From Cytophagaceae bacterium (lineage in GTDB: Bacteria; Bacteroidota; Bacteroidia; Cytophagales; Spirosomataceae), in contig JADKIR010000005.1 in assembly GCA_016722655.1 (NCBI GenBank), forward strand, positions 1,116,001 to 1,180,000: a stretch of 64,000 nt of DNA. Direction: 5' to 3'. The position numbers were made by a program, and so were the translations under genes. The notes beneath the pieces are model-generated. The model saw nothing but the letters and a program-made list of their open reading frames with translations, had not been told where the DNA came from and searched no databases. Every line of letters begins with the position of its first letter. Position 1 is the stretch's first letter. Of the stretch, positions 1 to 9,083 are shown piece by piece.

Positions 1-413
1 CAGGACAGTATAGTATTACACCAATTATCAATAAAAGCTCGCTAGAAAAAATATTTACTAAGGCATCAGAAATCAATCCTGGAAAACCTTTTTATTACCT
101 TACACTAGTAAATGAAGCGATAAATGGTGATATAAAGAGAAACCTAATGTCAGGTGTATCTGTTGCAGATAGAGATGATAATAATCCTGCAACTCCAACT
201 CCTTATTTACTCCAACTTCCTATTAGATTTACTTTGGATGAGTTTGCTAAATATAATTCATTTTCAATCGATAAATCTAAAAGTTTCGATTTAACTAGAA
301 GTGAATCTTTTAAAATGATAATGGATGTGGATTTTATGGGAGAGGGTAAGTTAGATACAGTTGTCTATTCTATTAACCCTTCAGAAGAGGCATTGAAAGT
401 AGTACAGAACTAA
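1..413 (+). CDS. lipoprotein paralog, 3' part only (array copy 1)
   Basis: The reading frame is open from the first base (codons begin at position 3) to the TAA at 411-413, so the gene starts outside the window. The visible 136 residues match the C-terminal halves of the two paralogs downstream: they share an NGDIK segment, a DDNNPAT segment, an LP-RFTLDEF segment and the ending YSINPSEEALK-VQN. It lacks the 'YYTNGTTLV' stretch of copies 2 and 3 and has a shorter link there. By analogy with the complete copies it is an exported lipoprotein of unknown function. An ATG at 147 lies inside the domain and is not the real start. Confidence 0.8.
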   Translation, partial: GQYSITPIINKSSLEKIFTKASEINPGKPFYYLTLVNEAINGDIKRNLMSGVSVADRDDNNPATPTPYLLQLPIRFTLDEFAKYNSFSIDKSKSFDLTRSESFKMIMDVDFMGEGKLDTVVYSINPSEEALKVVQN

Positions 414-597
414 GTCTTTAATAAATATTTGAACTAGAGGAATGTGTAATTTACAGAAATGTCAGTTCTTTATATTGTCAATATCAAATACCTATAGTAG
501 TATTTCAAATCTCCATTTGCATGGACAACAAAAAATCCTTAAAATTGCATAACATTTTGATAATAAACACATTTACCAACTATTACAACAAAACATC

Positions 598-1365
598 ATG
601 GCGAAAGAAGTAAACCATAAGATATCGATCCAACTAATTAAGAAAACTCCAAAATGGCTCAGGTATATATTATTTTCTTTGTTGATAACTTTGGGTGGTT
701 TTAACCTTCAAAATTGTGATAAAGATTCGCCAGCCGAACCAGTAGAAACATCGTTAACAGAAGAACAGAAACTATTTGAATCAGCATTTGATCCAACTCA
801 CCCTAAATTAGTTGCCAAAGGCTGGGTCAAGCCCAGTATCCTCGATGGTAAGCCTGTGGTGACTGTGCCTGTAAGTCCTGTGCCAAATAATACCAACTTC
901 ACCGAACCATTCAAAGGGTTTATGGATATAGAGATTAGACTCATAGATGCCAAAGCCGGCTCATATAGTTTTACTCCGATTATCAATAAAAGTAGTGTTG
1001 AGAAAATAATCGAAAAAGGAAAAGAACTTGTACCTGAGAAAGATTCTTATGGTATGTCATTGGTATGTGATGCGATAAATGGTGATATTAAGAAGAGTCT
1101 TACAACTGGTGTTTCGATTATTAATAAAGACGATAATAATTCTGCAACAAGAGCACCTTATCTTGCACAGTTGCCCGAAAGATTTACTATGGAAGAATTT
1201 AGAAAATATTATACTAATGGCACTACTTTGGTAGCTTCTTTTGAAATTAATAAGAGTGAGTCGTTGAGGATGATTATGGATATTGCAACAATTGGACAGA
1301 AATTCGATACCGTTATTTATTCTATTAATCCTTCAGAAGAGGCATTGAAAGTAGTACAGAAATAA
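598..1365 (+). CDS. putative surface lipoprotein (array copy 2)
   Basis: A 255-aa protein of a family I do not recognise. A basic N-terminus of about 22 residues precedes a hydrophobic stretch (ILFSLLITLGGF) and a relaxed Bacteroidota-type lipobox ending in NLQNC at about residue 40. After the cysteine come acidic residues (DKDSPAEP), which resembles the acidic lipoprotein export signal described for surface lipoproteins in this phylum (inference). The body has a DDNN motif and ends YSINPSEEALKVVQK. There is no enzyme motif. The first half is almost identical to the gene at 1550 while the middle differs, as expected for a diversifying paralog array. Confidence 0.75.
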   Translation: MAKEVNHKISIQLIKKTPKWLRYILFSLLITLGGFNLQNCDKDSPAEPVETSLTEEQKLFESAFDPTHPKLVAKGWVKPSILDGKPVVTVPVSPVPNNTNFTEPFKGFMDIEIRLIDAKAGSYSFTPIINKSSVEKIIEKGKELVPEKDSYGMSLVCDAINGDIKKSLTTGVSIINKDDNNSATRAPYLAQLPERFTMEEFRKYYTNGTTLVASFEINKSESLRMIMDIATIGQKFDTVIYSINPSEEALKVVQK

Positions 1366-1549
1366 GTCTTTAATAAATATTTGTACCTAGTGGAATGTGT
1401 AATTTACAGAAATGTCAGTTCTTTGTATTGTCAATATCAAATACCTATAGTAGTATTTCAAATCTCCATTTGCAATAACCAAAAAAATGATTAAAATTGC
1501 ATAACATTTTGATAATAAACACATTTACCAACTATTACAACAAAACATC

Positions 1550-2320
1550 ATGGCGAAAGAAGTAAACCATAAGATATCGATCCAACTTATTAAGAAAACT
1601 CCAAAATGGCTCAGGTCTATATTATTTTCTTTGTTGATAACTTTGGGTGGTTTTAACCTTCAAAATTGTGATAAAGGTTCGCCAGCCGAACCAGTAGAAA
1701 CACCGTTAACAGAAGAACAGAAACTATTTGAATCAGCATTTGATCCATCTCACCCTAAATTAGTTGCCAAAGGCTGGGTCAAGCCCAGTATCCTCGATGG
1801 TAAGCCTGTGGTAGTAGTACCAGTAAGTCCTGTGCCAAATAATACCAACTTCACCGAAGCATTCAAAGGGTTTATTGATATAGAGATTAGACTCATCGAT
1901 GCTAAAACTGGAGCTTATAGTATTACTCCCATTATCAATAAAAGCTCACTAGAAGCAATATTTACTAAGGCATCAGAAATCAATCCTGGTAAACCTTTTT
2001 ATTATTTAACTTTAATTAGTGATGCTATTAATGGCGATATAAAAAGGAGTCTTACTAGTGGAGTTGAAATTTCTAGTGTTGATGATAATAACCCATCAAC
2101 AAGAGCTCCTCATATAGCACAATTACCGGAAAGATTTACACTTGATGAATTTAGAAAATATTATACAAATGGTACTACACTTGTAAAAACTTTTGACTTA
2201 TCAAAGTCTGAATCATATAGTATGACTATGGATGTTGATTTTATGGGAGAGGGTAAGTTGGATACTGTTATCTATTCTATTAACCCTTCAGAAGAGGCAT
2301 TGAAAGGAGTACAAAACTAA
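1550..2320 (+). CDS. putative surface lipoprotein (array copy 3)
   Basis: A 256-aa paralog of the gene at 598. The signal and lipobox (NLQNC) and the first 120 residues or so are nearly unchanged, apart from a local VTVPV to VVVPV change. From about residue 125 onward it instead matches the truncated copy 1: both have a KSSLE--F-KASEINPGKPFYY segment and the MDVDFMGEGKLDTV block, which copy 2 lacks. It therefore looks like a recombinant of a copy-2-type front and a copy-1-type back. Its function is unknown; it is probably anchored in the outer membrane. Confidence 0.75.
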   Translation: MAKEVNHKISIQLIKKTPKWLRSILFSLLITLGGFNLQNCDKGSPAEPVETPLTEEQKLFESAFDPSHPKLVAKGWVKPSILDGKPVVVVPVSPVPNNTNFTEAFKGFIDIEIRLIDAKTGAYSITPIINKSSLEAIFTKASEINPGKPFYYLTLISDAINGDIKRSLTSGVEISSVDDNNPSTRAPHIAQLPERFTLDEFRKYYTNGTTLVKTFDLSKSESYSMTMDVDFMGEGKLDTVIYSINPSEEALKGVQN

Positions 2321-2523
2321 GTCTTTAGTAAATATTTTCAATTAGAGCCGAATAGAATTAGTTTTTTTATTGGCAATACACATAAAAATCAAATTACCTT
2401 GTAGGCTTGTTACTACATATTCTATTTCATTATTTTAACTAACACAAGATATTATTAATATTGGATCACCAAATAAAACCGAATTCTAACTAAGCTATTC
2501 AATTTAAAAAAACAACTATCAAA

Positions 2524-3252
2524 ATGACAACACAAGAAATCAATCACGAAATCCTTATTAAAAAGACTTCAGCACTTTTTGGGCTCAGAGAAATAGCATT
2601 TTTACTATTTATTGCATTTATGTCCACAAGTATGCAAAGTTGTGATAAACCTATTCCGATTGATCCTGTGAAAGAGGAGAATCCTAACGCTCTTACAGCT
2701 GATGAGCTCAAAATACTAGCTCCCAATAAAGATGGTACACCAAAGAGCTTCAATGTAGATATTAAAACGGCTAACCCTCGTTATGACATGCCTGGAATGA
2801 TGAAGATAGAAGTAGAGGTCGTTAATGCAAAAACAGGAGATATCAAAATAACTCCTATCATTTACAAAGCTCCTATCGAAACATCTCTCAGAAATGCATA
2901 CGAAGATGATAAAGATCAATATGGTACAGGTGCAAATATAGCTTTAGGTGCAGAAAGAATCGATAAAAGCGAATATGCTTTAACCTCTACTTTTAGTATA
3001 CTTTTGTTTGATGATAACAATCCCGCTACACCTTCGCCAGATATTAGTAAGCTGCCAGAGTTCTTTACTATTGATGAGTTAGTAAAGTATTATCCATTGA
3101 GTAGCGGAAAACTTGTAAAATCATACACGATTAATAAAACCGATAAGTTTATTTTAATTTTAGAAACCAGAAAAGTCGGAAAGCAGTTTTATTACGGTAA
3201 AATTTATCTCAACATAATTGAACAAACAACCCTCGCCAATACTGGAAAATAG
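2524..3252 (+). CDS. divergent paralogous lipoprotein (array copy 4)
   Basis: A 242-aa protein with the same plan as copies 1-3: a long basic N-terminus with 'INHEI.IKKT', a hydrophobic segment, a lipobox ending MQSC at about residue 40, then DKP. It shares 'DDNNPATPSP' and 'LP-FFTIDEL-KYY' with the array, but DNA identity is lost and the C-terminus (ending TLANTGK) is different. The preceding gap (2321-2523) is also unrelated to the repeat unit. It is probably an older duplicate. Function unknown. Confidence 0.7.
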   Translation: MTTQEINHEILIKKTSALFGLREIAFLLFIAFMSTSMQSCDKPIPIDPVKEENPNALTADELKILAPNKDGTPKSFNVDIKTANPRYDMPGMMKIEVEVVNAKTGDIKITPIIYKAPIETSLRNAYEDDKDQYGTGANIALGAERIDKSEYALTSTFSILLFDDNNPATPSPDISKLPEFFTIDELVKYYPLSSGKLVKSYTINKTDKFILILETRKVGKQFYYGKIYLNIIEQTTLANTGK

Positions 3253-3634
3253 CACACTAGTTGTACAATCGGGTAAGCGTTTTATTTATGCCAATTTCCG
3301 ATAAATACTAAATTTCAATTGGTTTTTAATGCATTTTCTTACTTTTTCAAGATAGTTTCTTAGAAAATTTCAAACATATATCCCCCATATTAGTTTAAAT
3401 GCTTCGTATTTTTCCTTCCTTATGGATTCAATTATTTAGTAATCTCAAGATGATACCATAAATTTTTTCTTTGCAATTCTATCTGTTAGTTTTTGTTTCC
3501 TTTATGGTTATTTTAAAAATAGTTTCTGTTGTCATTTGAGGAATAATTATTCTCAAAAAAAGAAATAGCAAAGGTAAAGTGCCAAAATGAGCCTGTAAAG
3601 GTCAAGCCCTACGGGTTTTGATAAAAAAATCTCC

Positions 3635-3660
3635 ACCACGCCAATGCGTGGTAGTATTTT
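3635..3660 (+). terminator. 7-bp perfect hairpin followed by T-rich run
   Basis: ACCACGC (3635-3641) and GCGTGGT (3646-3652) form a perfect stem with a CAAT loop, followed by AGTA and then T residues. It could end a plus-strand transcript, but the nearest plus gene stops 380 bp upstream, so a structural role in a relic element is equally possible. Confidence 0.35.
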
Positions 3661-3882
3661 TTTCTCAAAAACCTTGACAGCCCCATTTTGCCACTTTTTG
3701 AGGAGCTTGTCTTTTTTTTCTTTTCTGTTTTCGAAAAAAATATTAAAAGGTTGGGTTTGCTTCAAAAAGCCAATCATTTGCTCATATCAACCGCCAGAGG
3801 CCTCCAAATCCCGACTTCAACCTTTTCCCCAAAAATCTGAAAATGAAAAACCCTGTGCGTAAAAAATTCATATGCTAAGTTA

Positions 3883-3897
3883 GTTTGGCGGCCAAAC
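3883..3897. repeat. 15-bp near-perfect palindrome
   Basis: GTTTGGC and GCCAAAC are separated by a single G. This could be a protein-binding operator or part of a transfer or recombination site. Nothing nearby tells which. Confidence 0.4.
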
Positions 3898-4240
3898 GCA
3901 CAAACCAGCACAAAAAAATAAAAAAGACTACGGCATAAACACACCCAGCCGCACAAGGCCATCATTTATTCCGTTTCCTTTTGTATTTTTTTATCCGCCA
4001 AACTCTGAGAGGCATATAAATTTTTTACTTATGTCACAGTTTTCATCATCTTCAGCTTCAGAGTTTTTACAGCTTTCACCCTACGCCTACCAGCGGTTTG
4101 TATCCAGGGTTTTCTTTATCCAGTCTCCCAGGCGGGGCATCAGGGTTTACAGTTTACCGGGTGGTTCTTACCTTTGGGTTCATTCCACAGGTCAGCGTTT
4201 CCTTTCAGCATTGCCCTTTTAGGGGGGCAGTGCTTTGAAA

Positions 4241-4280
4241 ATCCTAATGTTTAGGAAACTTAGGAAATCTAGGATTTTAG
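4241..4280. repeat. left flank of an inverted repeat pair (TAGGA-rich)
   Basis: This segment is built of TTAGGA/CTAGGA-type words. Bases 4259-4273 (CTTAGGAAATCTAGG) are the exact reverse complement of 5222-5236. The pair encloses the 258-aa gene at 4341-5117 and its terminator. Confidence 0.65.
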
Positions 4281-4290
4281 GATTGGGCAT

Positions 4291-4315
4291 AAAAAAAACC
4301 CCACCAAAGGCAGGG
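4291..4315 (-). terminator. rho-independent terminator for the 258-aa gene
   Basis: On the minus strand CCCTGCC (4315-4309) pairs with GGTGGGG (4305-4299), including two G-U pairs, across a 3-nt loop. It is followed by eight T (plus-strand A-run 4291-4298). It lies 26-50 nt after the stop codon at 4341. Confidence 0.7.
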
Positions 4316-4340
4316 CTTAGAATTTTCAAGATGGCTGATC

Positions 4341-5117
4341 TTATCCACCTGACAAAACCACCTGGCTACCGTTTACACCAATCAAAGTAAGGGAGTTAAA
4401 CATGCCATTTTTCAATGAATACATTTCTCCATTCACTTCCTGGAAAAACTCGATTCCAAGTACCAAGAACAATGGATGTACACTGTTAGGTGAAACGGAA
4501 TTACTTAGGGTAATTGGAGCTGTAGCAGTGCCATCCAAAGCGATGATTGAGGTTTCGCTGGTTTCGGTTACAAAAACCTCATTTTCGAAATCTACCTCAG
4601 CCCCGGCTGATTCAATTTTGAAATGAGTTGCACCATTAGGAGCAGCAATCATATTTGCAGGAACAAAAGCAGGAATTGTAACTTCCAGCAAACCGGTTGC
4701 CCTGCTGAGGTTTTGAGTGTAAGGAGCATAAAGCGTATTTCTAAGCTTCCCTTTGATGTTAAAATCAAAACCAATTAAAAGCTCCGCTTCACCATCAATC
4801 ACGTTTCTCTGGCCTCTTGTGTTGGTCACATCCGCCTGGATAACCTTTACCATCTCAGCAGTTAACCTGCCAACCATTCTTCCATCTGCAGAACTTTTCA
4901 AAACATTGCGTAATGCAGTCCTTAACAATCTACCGGCTTTCCCGGCTCTGCCAAATTCTTCACCGTTTTCACGGGTCCTTTGAAAATTTGGATCGTTCGC
5001 GATTCTATCGCCGCTAACTCCGCCTTTTTCACGGGCAAGGTAGCCATCTTTCGATTTGTAGAAGGTAATACCTCCGATAGTACCATCTAATTTAATCAAG
5101 CCTTTTTGGCGTGCCAT
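4341..5117 (-). CDS. conserved hypothetical protein (MARQKG-type), flanked by inverted repeats
   Basis: A 258-aa protein starting MARQKGLIKLDGTIGG. The start at 5117 is chosen because residues before it look like untranslated leader. There is no signal peptide or membrane segment. The N-terminus is basic and Gly-rich with 'FYKSKDGYLAREKGG', then an Arg/Gly/Ala-rich helix region, then a beta-rich C-terminal half ending VVLSGG. I recall similar proteins in multiple copies in other Bacteroidota genomes, always without a function. Codons are richer in G+C than in the lipoprotein array next door. The gene has its own terminator and sits between 15-bp inverted repeats, consistent with a movable or often-duplicated unit (inference). 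Confidence 0.75.
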   Translation of the reverse strand: MARQKGLIKLDGTIGGITFYKSKDGYLAREKGGVSGDRIANDPNFQRTRENGEEFGRAGKAGRLLRTALRNVLKSSADGRMVGRLTAEMVKVIQADVTNTRGQRNVIDGEAELLIGFDFNIKGKLRNTLYAPYTQNLSRATGLLEVTIPAFVPANMIAAPNGATHFKIESAGAEVDFENEVFVTETSETSIIALDGTATAPITLSNSVSPNSVHPLFLVLGIEFFQEVNGEMYSLKNGMFNSLTLIGVNGSQVVLSGG

Positions 5118-5215
5118 AATATTAAATAATTTAGTTTGGCACGAATATATACCCCTATTTAGAGTCAATATCCATTCTCTGATTCGATTGCACTTTCCTG
5201 CATCACTATGCATTT

Positions 5216-5265
5216 TAGCGTCCTAGATTTCCTAAGAATCCTAAATTTCCTAATCCTAACTGCTT
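5216..5265. repeat. right flank of the inverted repeat pair
   Basis: Contains CCTAGATTTCCTAAG (5222-5236), the reverse complement of 4259-4273, followed by further CCTAA-type words. It lies about 100 bp upstream of the start codon of the enclosed gene. Confidence 0.65.
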
Positions 5266-5340
5266 TATAGGAAAGGTATTAAAGAAGTATATTATAAGTA
5301 TAGATAAAGTATTGCATACATAATTTCTAGAAAGTATCTT

Positions 5341-8300
5341 CTACTGAGAAATAACTATTAATTTTGCTCCTTTTGGGACATTTAATATTGAACCATTTTT
5401 GGTTTCTAAATTCAAGCAGTTACCCTGATCACCAATAGAAATTGATACTGTATGGCCAGTATTAATTATTACTTTACTATTCATATTTGGAATAATTCCG
5501 CAAGACCAAACAGTTGGATCATTCCAATTTCCAGATTTTATGCTTTCTATTAAATTTGAACAAACTTCAATGGTTACACCAAGTCTTGTTTCGCTTTCAC
5601 AATTATTCAAGCATGATGCAAAATAATTAGTATTAGTGTTTAAATTAGGAGTTTGAAATGGATTACCTGAAAACAATAGGTTACCTTCACTTATTGAATC
5701 ATACCATTTTACTTGTCCTGAACATCCATTTGCCACTAAAGATGTAGAATTACCAGTTAAGATCGATTTTATTCCATTAATTGTGTTTGGTGGAAGGGGT
5801 ATAAAGTTGTAATTAAGGAAAATTGAATTTGAATTTAAACTCGTTCCGCAGTTGTTGACTGCCCTAACTCGGTAATACAACGAATATTTTCCACATTCGC
5901 CAGTTGTCCATTGATTGTGATTTCCTTCTCCAGTAAATAAATCACTAATAAAATAACTTGTAAAATTTGAATTATATGCCCAATCTATTTTATAAAAAAT
6001 TGCCCCTTGAGAATGTTCCCAGTTAGCGATAAATGACCCTGGATAAGTAGTACCCGTTTTAGCTAATGGTGGTACTGGAGGACCAGAACAAGGTTCTAAT
6101 ACATATGCCATACTATTTTGAATATTTATATTACTCCATCCACAATTATTATGTGCCCTTAGAGTAACTCCATAAATTCCTGGCGTGTTGTATTGGATAA
6201 TGGGAGAAGTTTCATTTGAAACTGAAGGATTACCCCCTGGGAATGTCCATTCAAAATAATCAGGATTATTACTTCCAGTGGCATTCCATTGAATAGTATT
6301 TCCTGCGTTTATCCTATAATGGGTAATCATTCCAACATAACTTTCGGGAATCTGACTACAATTACAGGAATTTGTTGTTATACTGTTTATTGTCGAATTT
6401 AAGCTTTGCCCACAGCTATTTTCTGATCGGATTCTATAATAATAAATTGTATTACAATTCAAATTGGAAATATTGTAACCAGAGCCGGTTCCTACTAACA
6501 TATTATTATAAGTACCAAAAAAAGTTGTAAATTCTGGATTGGTAGAAACATCCATATAGTATTTTGAAGCTTCACTTACAAAGTTCCAATTTGCTTGAAA
6601 TGAATTTTGACCAATGTAGGTAGGAGAATTAACATTTGGGGGAGAGGGATAATTGCAAGAAGCCGGACTAGTTACACAAATATTGAAGTTAGGATTTGAA
6701 GGGTCAGTTATGCCATAATCATATATTCTGATATAATAATTATGCCCCAAAGTTAAATTGGCACTAATAATAGAATTAGGGCTTCCCAAAATATCAGAAC
6801 AGTTAAGTTCATTTCCATTGCATCCATCATAAAGTGTTGTAACTGCATCAAAACCAGTAAGAGCAGTTACATTTATTGAAAATGCACCTGTGGTATTTGA
6901 TGAGAACTTATACCAAATATCTTTCATTGCTGGATTTATAAAATTATCACAATTTGGTTTCGCAATTCCGCTTGAAGTTGCTTCATTTAAATTTCCTGAG
7001 ATATTATTGCAAATGTTGTTAGGTGTCAAAGATACCGCATCATTGCAATTGTCATTTATTGGTGAACTACCACCACCACAAGTTGATGTTGTTACTATTG
7101 AATATTGGGAGTAATTACTCGTAGAACCACAATTTCTTTTTGCTCGAACTCGATAATAATAAACTGTGTTACAAAATACACCAGGGACAATTTTAGAAAT
7201 TCCATTAACTTCAATATTTTCAAATCCTGGAACAAAAGTACCTGGGTTAAAATTTGAAGATGTTGAAACGTTTAATAAGTAAGTATCTGCATTATTACTT
7301 GAATGCCAATTTGCGGTAAAAAAGGTATTACTAATACTAGTAGCTGAACCAATTGTTGGAATTGAAGGAATAGTACAAGATGTGTTTAATACATTTATAA
7401 TAACCGTACTATAATTATTACTTTCATTACATTCATTTATATTCTGATTTCCATCAGCAGAAAAAAAGAGGTAATATAGTCCCGGAGTTGTAATTGTAGG
7501 TATAGTTATTTGAGTGCTAAATTGCGATGAATTAGATTGTGCCCCAACACTTGAAACCAAAAAGTCTCCAATCCATTTATCACCACTTTGGCCAGGAGTT
7601 AAAATATTGTCTGATGATAAATGGAAACTTACATAATTTTGACCGGCAGGTATATTTCCATTATTTTTTTCTATAAAGGAAACAATTGGTCTATCGCCAG
7701 CGGGAATATTTAAAGAGTTTACTGATTGACCAATAATATTTAAATCTGCAAAAGGTGATTTCAAAGCTAAATTATTGGACCGAATTAAACTAGCCCTTCT
7801 AGAGAGATTCATTGATTCTTGCATTCTAATTTTTTGACCGTTAGTAAATAACCGTCGGCAAAGCGTATATCCCATTATATTCAGTTCAGTATTTTCTTGG
7901 AATGGATTATTCGTACAAGAATTAATTTCATCCGAAGATTTACATTCACTGTGTTCAGTAACCGGATCAGTGTCACATATATAGTCACCGGAATTGCTGC
8001 ATTCTATTATTGGGAATATACATTCAAACAAACTATCAAAAATATGTAATAAATCAAGGGCATGTCCCATTTCATGTGTTAATACACTTGAAAAAAGGTG
8101 ACTCGACACTATTACTATTCCATCCTGATTAATAGATACGGATTGACTTGGTAAATGGGAATAACCGACAATTGAACCATTGTCAATTCTATTGACTACC
8201 CAAATATTTAAATAATCATTTGGATTCCACCTTGCAAAGTTCTTTAAATCAATATCAGAACAACCATTTCCTGATATACTAGCATTTGATTTTACACCAA

Positions 8301-8757
8301 ATTGACTGTAATTTGGAATTGAAGATGCATTTATTCTTTCTATTCCATTTGTGCAATCATTAGATGGAGTTCTTTTTGCGAGTTCAAATTGGATTTGAAT
8401 ATCACCAACTCCTACAATTCCTGGATAAGTCCCATTATAAACTCTATTTAAATAATCTATTGAATTGAAAATAGTGATATCATCGATATTTGTACCAATA
8501 CCAATTTCCTCTCCATTGTTCATAATATGAATTACAATTGGAATTATAAAAATATTTGTTTCATTGATCTTAGATTTATAACTTTTATAGTCATTTATCT
8601 TTAATTCGTTTAGTTCAGTATTACGGGAAACAAATTCTTGAGAATATTCAAAGTTTGTTTTGAGTAAATTTTGATGAATAGAATCAAATCCACATTTATC
8701 TTGAGAATAAGTTAAATATGGTACTATTAGAGTGAATATTAAAATTAGGTTCTTCAA
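5341..8757 (-). CDS. secreted M43-family (pappalysin-like) zinc metalloprotease, multidomain
   Basis: A 1138-aa exported protease. No ATG precedes the catalytic domain in frame; a TTG at 8757 gives an ideal signal peptide (MKNLILIFTLIVPYLTYSQ), whereas the TTG at 8844 adds 29 unlikely residues. The zinc motif HEMGHALDLLH is at residues 228-238 (H228, E229, H232, H238), with Asp where M43 enzymes usually have Gly. The Met-turn NIMGYTLCRRLFTNGQ follows. Then come a CARDB-like domain, several Fn3-like repeats each ending in Tyr-Tyr-Arg-hydrophobic-Arg strands, a PPC-like domain, a PKD domain and a C-terminal module with 'SGNWNDPTVWSCG'. There is no clear T9SS tail. Probably an extracellular protein degrader. 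Confidence 0.85.
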   Translation of the reverse strand: MKNLILIFTLIVPYLTYSQDKCGFDSIHQNLLKTNFEYSQEFVSRNTELNELKINDYKSYKSKINETNIFIIPIVIHIMNNGEEIGIGTNIDDITIFNSIDYLNRVYNGTYPGIVGVGDIQIQFELAKRTPSNDCTNGIERINASSIPNYSQFGVKSNASISGNGCSDIDLKNFARWNPNDYLNIWVVNRIDNGSIVGYSHLPSQSVSINQDGIVIVSSHLFSSVLTHEMGHALDLLHIFDSLFECIFPIIECSNSGDYICDTDPVTEHSECKSSDEINSCTNNPFQENTELNIMGYTLCRRLFTNGQKIRMQESMNLSRRASLIRSNNLALKSPFADLNIIGQSVNSLNIPAGDRPIVSFIEKNNGNIPAGQNYVSFHLSSDNILTPGQSGDKWIGDFLVSSVGAQSNSSQFSTQITIPTITTPGLYYLFFSADGNQNINECNESNNYSTVIINVLNTSCTIPSIPTIGSATSISNTFFTANWHSSNNADTYLLNVSTSSNFNPGTFVPGFENIEVNGISKIVPGVFCNTVYYYRVRAKRNCGSTSNYSQYSIVTTSTCGGGSSPINDNCNDAVSLTPNNICNNISGNLNEATSSGIAKPNCDNFINPAMKDIWYKFSSNTTGAFSINVTALTGFDAVTTLYDGCNGNELNCSDILGSPNSIISANLTLGHNYYIRIYDYGITDPSNPNFNICVTSPASCNYPSPPNVNSPTYIGQNSFQANWNFVSEASKYYMDVSTNPEFTTFFGTYNNMLVGTGSGYNISNLNCNTIYYYRIRSENSCGQSLNSTINSITTNSCNCSQIPESYVGMITHYRINAGNTIQWNATGSNNPDYFEWTFPGGNPSVSNETSPIIQYNTPGIYGVTLRAHNNCGWSNINIQNSMAYVLEPCSGPPVPPLAKTGTTYPGSFIANWEHSQGAIFYKIDWAYNSNFTSYFISDLFTGEGNHNQWTTGECGKYSLYYRVRAVNNCGTSLNSNSIFLNYNFIPLPPNTINGIKSILTGNSTSLVANGCSGQVKWYDSISEGNLLFSGNPFQTPNLNTNTNYFASCLNNCESETRLGVTIEVCSNLIESIKSGNWNDPTVWSCGIIPNMNSKVIINTGHTVSISIGDQGNCLNLETKNGSILNVPKGAKLIVISQ

Positions 8758-8945
8758 AGTAATTTGATTTTTGTTAAATAAACCAAACCCTAAATTTGAT
8801 TTCAAAATATAGGATATTTTCTTAAAAAACCAAATTTTTATCAAACCATTTATACAAGAATTTGATTAAAGTCTAAAAAAAATCTTTCTTGTAATTAGTC
8901 AACAATAAAAAGTAAAACGACAATAGTATGTATCTTGTATGTATC

Positions 8946-8983
8946 AAAAAAATAAGGGGTCATGTTTTTCAACATAACCCCTT
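8946..8983 (-). terminator. terminator of tRNA-Thr
   Basis: A 12-bp hairpin (arms 8954-8965 and 8972-8983, one mismatch) is followed on the minus strand by ATTTTTTT. It begins 11 nt after the tRNA 3' end. Confidence 0.8.
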
Positions 8984-8993
8984 GATTTTCAAG

Positions 8994-9066
8994 AGCCTCC
9001 TATCGGGATCGAACCAATGACCTACTGATTACAAATCAGTTGCTCTACCAGCTGAGCTAAGGAGGC
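8994..9066 (-). tRNA. tRNA-Thr (anticodon TGT)
   Basis: A 73-nt cloverleaf: acceptor GCCTCCT pairs with the 3' AGGAGGC, the D arm contains GCTCAGCTGGTAGAGC, the anticodon stem ACTGA/TCAGT encloses loop TTTGTAA (anticodon TGT), and the T arm contains GGTTCGATCC. The discriminator is T. CCA is not encoded. Confidence 0.95.
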
Positions 9067-9083
9067 GTTCCTTAATTGTGATG

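Larger units (their letters stand above)
1..2339 (+). repeat. tandem direct repeat, unit about 952 bp, carrying paralogous lipoprotein genes
   Basis: The start codons at 598 and 1550 are 952 bp apart. The gap 414-597 is nearly identical to 1366-1549, differing by a few substitutions and a short indel near 525-538. Identity continues through roughly the first 360 bp of each gene, then falls, and returns over the last 60 bp or so. Copy 1 (1-413) matches copy 3 better than copy 2 in the C-terminal part, so copy 3 reads as a mosaic. This looks like unequal crossing-over plus gene conversion. Confidence 0.85.
3253..4290. other. gene-poor region with hairpins, possible mobile-element remnant
   Basis: About 1 kb with no convincing gene. 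3253-3590 is plain AT-rich spacer, with a 12-bp palindrome at 3541-3552. From about 3590 to 4220 the base composition shifts to higher GC and several short open frames exist, none with a recognisable domain. One of 63 codons at 4031-4222 is the least unlikely. Two clear inverted repeats are at 3635-3652 and 3883-3897. From memory, stretches like 3590-3970 occur near mobile elements in this phylum, but I cannot verify that here. Confidence 0.4.

Noticed and set aside
3553..3965. Overlapping short frames on both strands (62-74 codons)
   Set aside because: Low-complexity Phe/Lys-rich translations typical of AT-rich non-coding DNA; no start context.
4031..4222. 63-codon open frame in the gene-poor region, codon use not absurd
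   Set aside because: No domain, signal peptide or homology that I recognise, and it lies in a stretch with other signs of a relic; mentioned under the region instead.
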